Shown piece after piece: positions 5,868-9,561 of a stretch of 9,561 nt of DNA. The DNA lies in assembly GCA_031285365.1 (NCBI GenBank), contig JAITWP010000186.1, positions 1-9,561 of the forward strand, given 5' to 3'. Every line of letters starts with the position of its first letter. Positions within the stretch are counted from its first letter, which is position 1. The notes beneath the pieces were generated by a model. The model saw only the letters and a list, made by a program, of their open reading frames with translations. It was not told the origin of the DNA and ran no database searches. The position numbers were made by a program, and so were the translations under genes. Source of the DNA: Azoarcus sp. (lineage in GTDB: Bacteria; Pseudomonadota; Gammaproteobacteria; Burkholderiales; Rhodocyclaceae).

Positions 5868-7078
5868 GTTCCCAATTTTTGAATGGTCTCGAACGCCTGC
5901 TCACCGAACCGGAACTGACCCGTCCGCTCGCGGGCCGTCGTGTGGCGCTGCTTGCCCATCCCGCCTCGGTCACGGGGGGACTCGTCCATGCGCTCGATGC
6001 GCTGGCGAATCTGCCCGATGTGAATCTCTCCGCCGCGTTCGGGCCTCAGCACGGGTTACGCGGCGACAAACAGGACAACATGGTCGAGTCGCCCGACGAT
6101 ACCGACCCCGCGCTCGGCATCCCCGTATTCAGCCTCTACGGTGAGGTGCGCCGTCCGACCGCGACGATGATGGACAGTTTCGATGTCCTGCTCGTCGACC
6201 TGCAAGACCTGGGTTGCCGCATCTATACCTTCATCACCACTCTGCGCTATGTGCTCGAAGAAGCGGCCCGCTACGGAAAATCGGTCTGGGTGCTCGACCG
6301 CCCCAATCCGGCGGGGCGTCCGGTGGAAGGGCTGCTGCTGCGACCCGGCTGGGAGAGTTTCGTCGGCGCGGGCGCGTTGCCGATGCGCCACGGGTTGACC
6401 CTGGGCGAACTGGGGCACTGGTTCATCGCTGCTCTGGGGCTCGATGTCGATTATCGCGTCATCGAGATGGAAGGCTGGCGACCCGATGACGCGCCGGGTC
6501 ATGGCTGGCCGCCTGATTTTGCGTGGGTCAATCCCAGTCCCAACGCGCCCAATCTGTCAATGGCCCGTGCCTATGCCGGAACCGTGATGCTCGAAGGCAC
6601 GACGCTTTCCGAAGGGCGCGGCACAACTCGCCCGCTCGAACTCTTCGGCGCGCCGGGGCTCGACATTCCCGCCTTGCTCGGCGAGATGCGCGCGCTTGCG
6701 CCCCAATGGCTGGAAGGTTGCCACCTGCGCGAATGCTGGTTCGAGCCGACCTTCCACAAACATGCCGGACAACTGTGCGCGGGAGTGCAGATCCACGTCG
6801 AGAACGCGCACTACAACCATGGCGCCTTCCGGCCCTGGCGGCTGATGACGCTTGCCTTCAAGGCGTTGCGCCGGATCGAGCCGGGTTATCCGCTGTGGCG
6901 CGATTTTCCTTACGAATACGAACACGACCGTCTGGCCATCGACCTCATCAACGGCAGCCCGTTGCTGCGCGAATGGGTGGATGACCCGGCTGCCGCTCCG
7001 GCGGATTTCAATACCCTGTCGGCGGCGGATGAAGCCGACTGGCGCGAGAGCCGCCGCCCATTCCTGATTTATCCTTGA
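5864..7078 (+). CDS. namZ: NamZ-like exo-beta-N-acetylmuramidase homologue (DUF1343, GH171)
   Basis: The 404 residues carry the DUF1343 motifs in order: FGPQHGLRGD (59-68), SLYG (90-93), DLQDLGCRIYT (112-122), DRPNP (145-149) with VEG (154-156), RHGLTLGELG (175-184), PSPNAPN (224-230), and EGTTLSEGRGTTRPLE (244-259). The founding member, B. subtilis NamZ (YbbC), cleaves terminal N-acetylmuramic acid from peptidoglycan fragments. Two points differ. There is no signal peptide: the start MSSQFLNGLERLL leads directly into a Rossmann-like strand (RRVALLAHPASV), implying a cytoplasmic protein, whereas B. subtilis NamZ is secreted. Also, the family's GPEHG motif reads GPQHG, replacing Glu with Gln at residue 62. 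Start and upstream stop overlap by ATGA, tying it to the DOMON-like gene. Family membership is firm; muramidase activity in this subfamily is unproven, so the symbol is provisional. Confidence 0.88.
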   Translation: MSSQFLNGLERLLTEPELTRPLAGRRVALLAHPASVTGGLVHALDALANLPDVNLSAAFGPQHGLRGDKQDNMVESPDDTDPALGIPVFSLYGEVRRPTATMMDSFDVLLVDLQDLGCRIYTFITTLRYVLEEAARYGKSVWVLDRPNPAGRPVEGLLLRPGWESFVGAGALPMRHGLTLGELGHWFIAALGLDVDYRVIEMEGWRPDDAPGHGWPPDFAWVNPSPNAPNLSMARAYAGTVMLEGTTLSEGRGTTRPLELFGAPGLDIPALLGEMRALAPQWLEGCHLRECWFEPTFHKHAGQLCAGVQIHVENAHYNHGAFRPWRLMTLAFKALRRIEPGYPLWRDFPYEYEHDRLAIDLINGSPLLREWVDDPAAAPADFNTLSAADEADWRESRRPFLIYP

Positions 7079-7104
7079 TTTTGATTTTTGCGGAAGTCTT
7101 TTCC

Positions 7105-7108
7105 GGAG
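7105..7108 (+). promoter_or_regulatory. Ribosome binding site of the PRPP synthetase gene
   Basis: GGAG lies seven bases before ATG at 7116 and fixes this start. The 37-bp gap after the upstream gene shows no promoter, so the gene is probably cotranscribed with it. Confidence 0.65.
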
Positions 7109-7115
7109 TGCCAAC

Positions 7116-8060
7116 ATGACGAAGAACGCCCTCAAGATATTTGCCTGCAATTCCAACGAACCGCTTGCCCGCGAAATTTGCAATCGGCTCGGGATGCCCT
7201 TGTCCCAGCTCGAAGTTTCGCGCTTTTCCAACGACAACCTGCATGTGCAAATTCTGGAAAACGTGCGTGAGCGCGATGTGTTCGTCGTGCAGTCCTTCAC
7301 CGCGTCGGTGAGCCATCACATCATGGAACTGCTGATTACGCTCGATGCGCTGCGCAGCGCCTCGGCCCAGCGCATCACGGCGGTGATTCCCTACTACTCC
7401 TACGCGCGCTCGGACAAAAAGGACAAGCCAAGGATTTCGATCACCGGGCGGCTGATGGCCGACATGCTCGTTGCTGCCGGGGCAAACCGTGTGCTGACGA
7501 TGGATTTGCACGCCGACCAGGTACATGGATTCTTCAGCGTGCCGGTTGATCATCTGACCGCGATTCCGGCCATCGCCGAACATTTCCGCAGTCGCTTCGA
7601 TCTCTCGAACATGGTTGCGGTGGCGACCGACGCAGGAGGGGCCAAGCGGGTCGGTCGCTTTTCCGAACGGCTCGGCATTCCGATGGCGATCATCGACAAG
7701 CGCCGCATCACCGATACGATGGTCAAACAGGGCCAGGTGGTCGGCGAAGTGAGCGGGCGCGACGTGGTGATTTTTGAAGATGAAATTGCCACGGGCAGCA
7801 CGCTGGTCTCGACCATCGAAACCCTGCGCGCCGCCGGAGCGAAAAGCGTTCATGCCGGTGCGGTGCACGGGGTGCTGTGCGGTCCGGCCATCGAGCGCCT
7901 GCGCGATGCGCCCATTGATTCCATCGTCGTCACCAACACCGTGCAGGTTGCGCCGGAAAAACAACTCGACAAACTCACCGTGCTGACCGTCGCTCCGCTT
8001 TTTGCTGCGGCCATCGAGCGCATTCACAGCGGGGCGAGTGTCGGCGCGCTGTTCGCGTAG
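7116..8060 (+). CDS. prs: Ribose-phosphate pyrophosphokinase (PRPP synthetase), divergent subfamily
   Basis: Prs makes PRPP from ribose 5-phosphate and ATP for purine, pyrimidine, histidine, tryptophan and NAD synthesis. The 314 residues are normal length and show RFSNDNLHVQILENVR (36-51), the ATP-site YARSDKKD (96-103), DLHADQ (130-135), the catalytic flexible loop TDAGGAKR (171-178), IIDKRR (192-197) and the PRPP loop EDEIATGSTL (221-230). Compared with the usual bacterial enzyme, FSDGE is FSNDN, YARQDRK is YARSDKK, and DDMIDTGGT is EDEIATGST. From memory, a second Prs subfamily carries RSDKKD and EIATxGTL, and this protein fits there. Catalytic His, Lys and acidic residues appear kept, so activity is plausible, but ATP/ADP regulation may differ. 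The host may have a canonical prs elsewhere. Its stop is 5 bp from the convergent brnA stop. Confidence 0.88.
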   Translation: MTKNALKIFACNSNEPLAREICNRLGMPLSQLEVSRFSNDNLHVQILENVRERDVFVVQSFTASVSHHIMELLITLDALRSASAQRITAVIPYYSYARSDKKDKPRISITGRLMADMLVAAGANRVLTMDLHADQVHGFFSVPVDHLTAIPAIAEHFRSRFDLSNMVAVATDAGGAKRVGRFSERLGIPMAIIDKRRITDTMVKQGQVVGEVSGRDVVIFEDEIATGSTLVSTIETLRAAGAKSVHAGAVHGVLCGPAIERLRDAPIDSIVVTNTVQVAPEKQLDKLTVLTVAPLFAAAIERIHSGASVGALFA

Positions 8061-8065
8061 GCTTC

Positions 8066-8368
8066 TCAGCTTTTTTGGAGGTCGTGAATCATTGCCTGAC
8101 GAAGAATGTCGTTGATGCGCGTCTGATAACCCTTGCCTTGCCGTTTGAACCACGCAAGAACATCGGCATCCAGCCTCAGGGTCGTAGATGCCTTGACGGG
8201 CCTGTAGAACGGATTACGCATGGCGTTTAACCAGAAAGAATCATCCAGCGCCGGAATATCGCTGTAGTCGATTTCAGAATCCGGCGCGTCAGACAGTGCC
8301 TGAAGCTCTGCCTTCTGCTGATCGGTCAGAGACGGGAAGTTATCGAGATCAACGTCGTAGCGTTTCAT
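8066..8368 (-). CDS. brnA: BrnA-family antitoxin (ribbon-helix-helix)
   Basis: The 100-residue protein is the antitoxin of a type II BrnT-BrnA module. The acidic N-terminal half (DLDNFPSLTDQQKAEL, then SEIDYSDIPALDDSFW) is the usual toxin-binding segment. The C-terminal half has KASTTLRLDADVLAWFKRQGKGYQTRINDILRQAM (residues 59-93), a ribbon-helix-helix DNA-binding pattern: the beta strand STTLRLD and the KGYQTRIN helix start are typical of BrnA. In this family the BrnA dimer binds the operon promoter and, with BrnT, represses it. I chose ATG at 8368 because AAGGTG lies five bases upstream on this strand; a GTG at 8395 in the same frame lacks a good site. It overlaps the 3' end of brnT by 20 nt, in the usual toxin-first order. 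Confidence 0.9.
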   Translation of the reverse strand: MKRYDVDLDNFPSLTDQQKAELQALSDAPDSEIDYSDIPALDDSFWLNAMRNPFYRPVKASTTLRLDADVLAWFKRQGKGYQTRINDILRQAMIHDLQKS

Positions 8369-8639
8369 ATAGGCACCTTTCTTTCCTGTCGGCACGGCGC
8401 GCCGAAATGATACGGATCACTTCGTCCGTGTCTTCGCGAACCGTATGGGCGATCACAAGTAACAAGAAGCCATCGACAAGCCCCAACGATTGCCACCTGC
8501 GCTCACCATGCTCGATACGGTCTTGATTGGACAGTAAAAATGGATCGGCGAAGGCGCGAACCGCCGTTTCAAAACGCACTCCATGCTTTTTGAAATTGAT
8601 GGCCGCCTTCGCTTCATCCCACTCAAACCGTACTTTCAT
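8349..8639 (-). CDS. brnT: BrnT-family ribonuclease toxin
   Basis: The 96-residue protein matches BrnT, a RelE-like fold toxin that inhibits translation by cleaving RNA and is neutralised by BrnA. Signatures are FEWDEAKAAINFKKHGVRFETAVRAFADP (residues 5-33, the classical FEWD..KA..N..KHGV.F..A pattern), HGERRWQSLG (44-53), and EVIRIISARRADRKERCLY (73-91) with the RIISARRA strand conserved. The length is normal, with no frameshift, so the toxin is probably intact. It starts at ATG 8639 and no Shine-Dalgarno site precedes it; the best promoter would start transcription at about this ATG, suggesting leaderless translation. The module lies between the PRPP synthetase gene and ilvD, convergent with the first and divergent from the second. 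Confidence 0.92.
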   Translation of the reverse strand: MKVRFEWDEAKAAINFKKHGVRFETAVRAFADPFLLSNQDRIEHGERRWQSLGLVDGFLLLVIAHTVREDTDEVIRIISARRADRKERCLYETLRR

Positions 8640-8674
8640 ACAAATATGTTAGTACAAACTTGTTACTACTTCAA
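8640..8674 (-). promoter_or_regulatory. brnTA promoter with repeated operator-like sites
   Basis: Read on the minus strand, -35 TTGAAG (8669-8674), a 17-bp spacer and -10 TAACAT (8646-8651) form a plausible promoter with its start at about 8639, the toxin ATG. Two adjacent 14-bp direct repeats cover it (8642-8655 and 8656-8669, 11 of 14 identical). Each overlaps a partly palindromic core: ACAAATATGT (8640-8649) and ACAAACTTGT (8654-8663). Their position over the -10 box and spacer fits an operator for the ribbon-helix-helix antitoxin. Binding is inferred from BrnA family behaviour. Confidence 0.6.
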
Positions 8675-8745
8675 GAACTATTGCACACCAACCGCGCCGC
8701 CAAAACAGGAAACAGGATTAAAATTCAACCCTTTTCAGTTTCTCC

Positions 8746-8749
8746 GGAG
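8746..8749 (+). promoter_or_regulatory. Ribosome binding site of ilvD
   Basis: GGAG six bases before ATG 8756, inside the 8-bp palindrome CTCCGGAG (8742-8749). The same palindrome carries the ridA site (2749-2756). Confidence 0.75.
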
Positions 8750-8755
8750 CACTCC

Positions 8756-9561
8756 ATGCCCCAATACCGTTCCAGTATTTCCACTTCCGGTCGCAACATG
8801 GCGGGCGCGCGTGCGTTGTGGCGCGCCACGGGCATGAAGGATGGAGATTTCGGTAAACCAATCATTGCCATCGCCAACAGCTTCACCCAGTTCGTGCCGG
8901 GGCATGTGCACCTGAGAGAGCTCGGCCAGTTGGTCGCGCGTGAGATCGAGGCCGCCGGAGGCGTGGGGCGGGAGTTCAATACCATTGCCATCGACGACGG
9001 CATTGCGATGGGGCATGACGGAATGCTCTATTCGCTCCCCTCGCGCGATTTGATCGCCGATTCGGTCGAATACATGGTCAATGCCCACACCGCCGATGCG
9101 CTGGTCTGCATCTCGAACTGCGACAAGATCACGCCGGGTATGCTGATGGCGGCGCTGAGGCTGAACATTCCGGCGATTTTCGTCACCGGCGGCCCGATGG
9201 AAGCGGGCAAGCTCAAGTGGGAAACGAAAGTCATGTCGCTCGATCTCATCGACGCGATGATCAAGGCGGCGGACAAAAATTGTTCGGACGATGAAGTGAA
9301 CGCAATCGAACGCTCGGCCTGTCCGACCTGCGGTTCGTGCTCGGGCATGTTTACCGCCAACTCGATGAACTGCCTCACCGAAGCGTTGGGCCTGTCCCTG
9401 CCGGGAAACGGCACGCTGGTGGCAACCCACGCCGACCGCGAAGGGCTTTTCCGCGAGGCCGGACGGCGCATCGTCGAAATAACGAAGCGGTATTACGAAC
9501 AGGACGATGAATCCGTGCTGCCGCGCTCGATTGCCTGCCTTGAAGCGTTCGAGAACGCGAT
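8756..9561 (+). CDS. ilvD: Dihydroxy-acid dehydratase, N-terminal part (runs off right edge)
   Basis: IlvD converts 2,3-dihydroxyisovalerate and 2,3-dihydroxy-3-methylvalerate to the 2-keto acids leading to valine, leucine and isoleucine. The 268 visible residues follow the long E. coli form (about 616 residues) almost without gaps, so a little over half is missing. Landmarks are GRNMAGARALWRATGM (12-27), NSFTQFVPGHVHLRELG (41-57), DDGIAMGHDGMLYSLPSR (80-97), ISNCDKITPGM (119-129) and SACPTCGSCSGMFTANSMNC (187-206). Cys122 and Cys195 match family iron-sulfur cluster ligand positions, and Asp123/Lys124 the metal-site pair. The MEAGK segment (148-152) fits the long type, for which an oxygen-labile 4Fe-4S cluster is known. 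ATG 8756 has a good ribosome binding site. The 116-bp gap shared with divergent brnT shows no clear forward promoter and no leader-peptide attenuator. Confidence 0.97.
   Translation, partial: MPQYRSSISTSGRNMAGARALWRATGMKDGDFGKPIIAIANSFTQFVPGHVHLRELGQLVAREIEAAGGVGREFNTIAIDDGIAMGHDGMLYSLPSRDLIADSVEYMVNAHTADALVCISNCDKITPGMLMAALRLNIPAIFVTGGPMEAGKLKWETKVMSLDLIDAMIKAADKNCSDDEVNAIERSACPTCGSCSGMFTANSMNCLTEALGLSLPGNGTLVATHADREGLFREAGRRIVEITKRYYEQDDESVLPRSIACLEAFENA

Noticed and set aside
7091..7105. Small hairpin CGGAA/TTCCG before the prs ribosome binding site as a regulatory switch
   Set aside because: The stem is only 5 bp, touches just the first base of the GGAG and is likely to occur by chance.
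7008..8153. A 381-codon open frame on the minus strand opposite the PRPP synthetase gene
   Set aside because: It is antisense to a clearly conserved protein, rich in His, Arg and Gln as expected for a shadow frame in GC-rich DNA, and shows no recognisable domain.
8640..8755. Forward promoter or attenuator for ilvD in the divergent spacer
   Set aside because: TTGTTA (8661-8666), TTGCAC (8681-8686) and TAAAAT (8719-8724) occur but not at workable spacing, and no leader peptide rich in Ile, Leu or Val codons or terminator hairpin is visible.

Overview
The window reads as chromosomal DNA from a GC-rich, flagellated Gram-negative bacterium, most likely a betaproteobacterium (Rhodocyclales or Nitrosomonadales is my guess). 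The evidence is the dense gene packing, the long E. coli-like IlvD, proteobacterial RecG and RidA sequences, a FliW next to a DUF2802-type membrane protein, and a Gly-tRNA gene with encoded CCA. The taxonomic call is inference; no rRNA or other strong marker gene is present.

Layout. Positions 2-328 are the 3' end of an ankyrin-repeat gene. A consensus sigma70 promoter then drives a single tRNA-Gly(GCC) at 398-473, followed by a REP-like double hairpin. A 400-bp gene-free and increasingly AT-rich spacer (474-874) leads into a three-gene cluster: a DUF2802-like membrane/coiled-coil protein, a single-pass SPOR protein, and the flagellar assembly factor FliW. A strong intrinsic terminator (2711-2745) closes it.

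A tightly packed plus-strand run follows: ridA, recG, a DOMON/CBM9-like protein, a NamZ-type (DUF1343) N-acetylmuramidase homologue, and a divergent PRPP synthetase. Gaps are 7, 51, -4 and 37 bp, so these five could form one transcription unit even though their functions are mixed (metabolite damage control, recombination/replication repair, peptidoglycan-sugar handling, PRPP supply). The DOMON-like and NamZ genes overlap by ATGA and probably work together.

Convergent to the PRPP synthetase gene is a brnT-brnA type II toxin-antitoxin module on the minus strand (8066-8639). It has its own promoter and repeated operator-like sites. Divergent from it, ilvD (branched-chain amino acid synthesis) begins at 8756 and runs off the right edge.

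Most genes belong to known families. The points most worth checking are the signal-less NamZ homologue with a Glu-to-Gln change in a core motif plus its DOMON-like partner; the DUF2802-SPOR-FliW cluster; a hairpin with CsrA-like GGA motifs in the fliW leader; and a terminator placed where the ridA promoter would be expected. I saw no CRISPR array, insertion sequence, rRNA gene or clear prophage.
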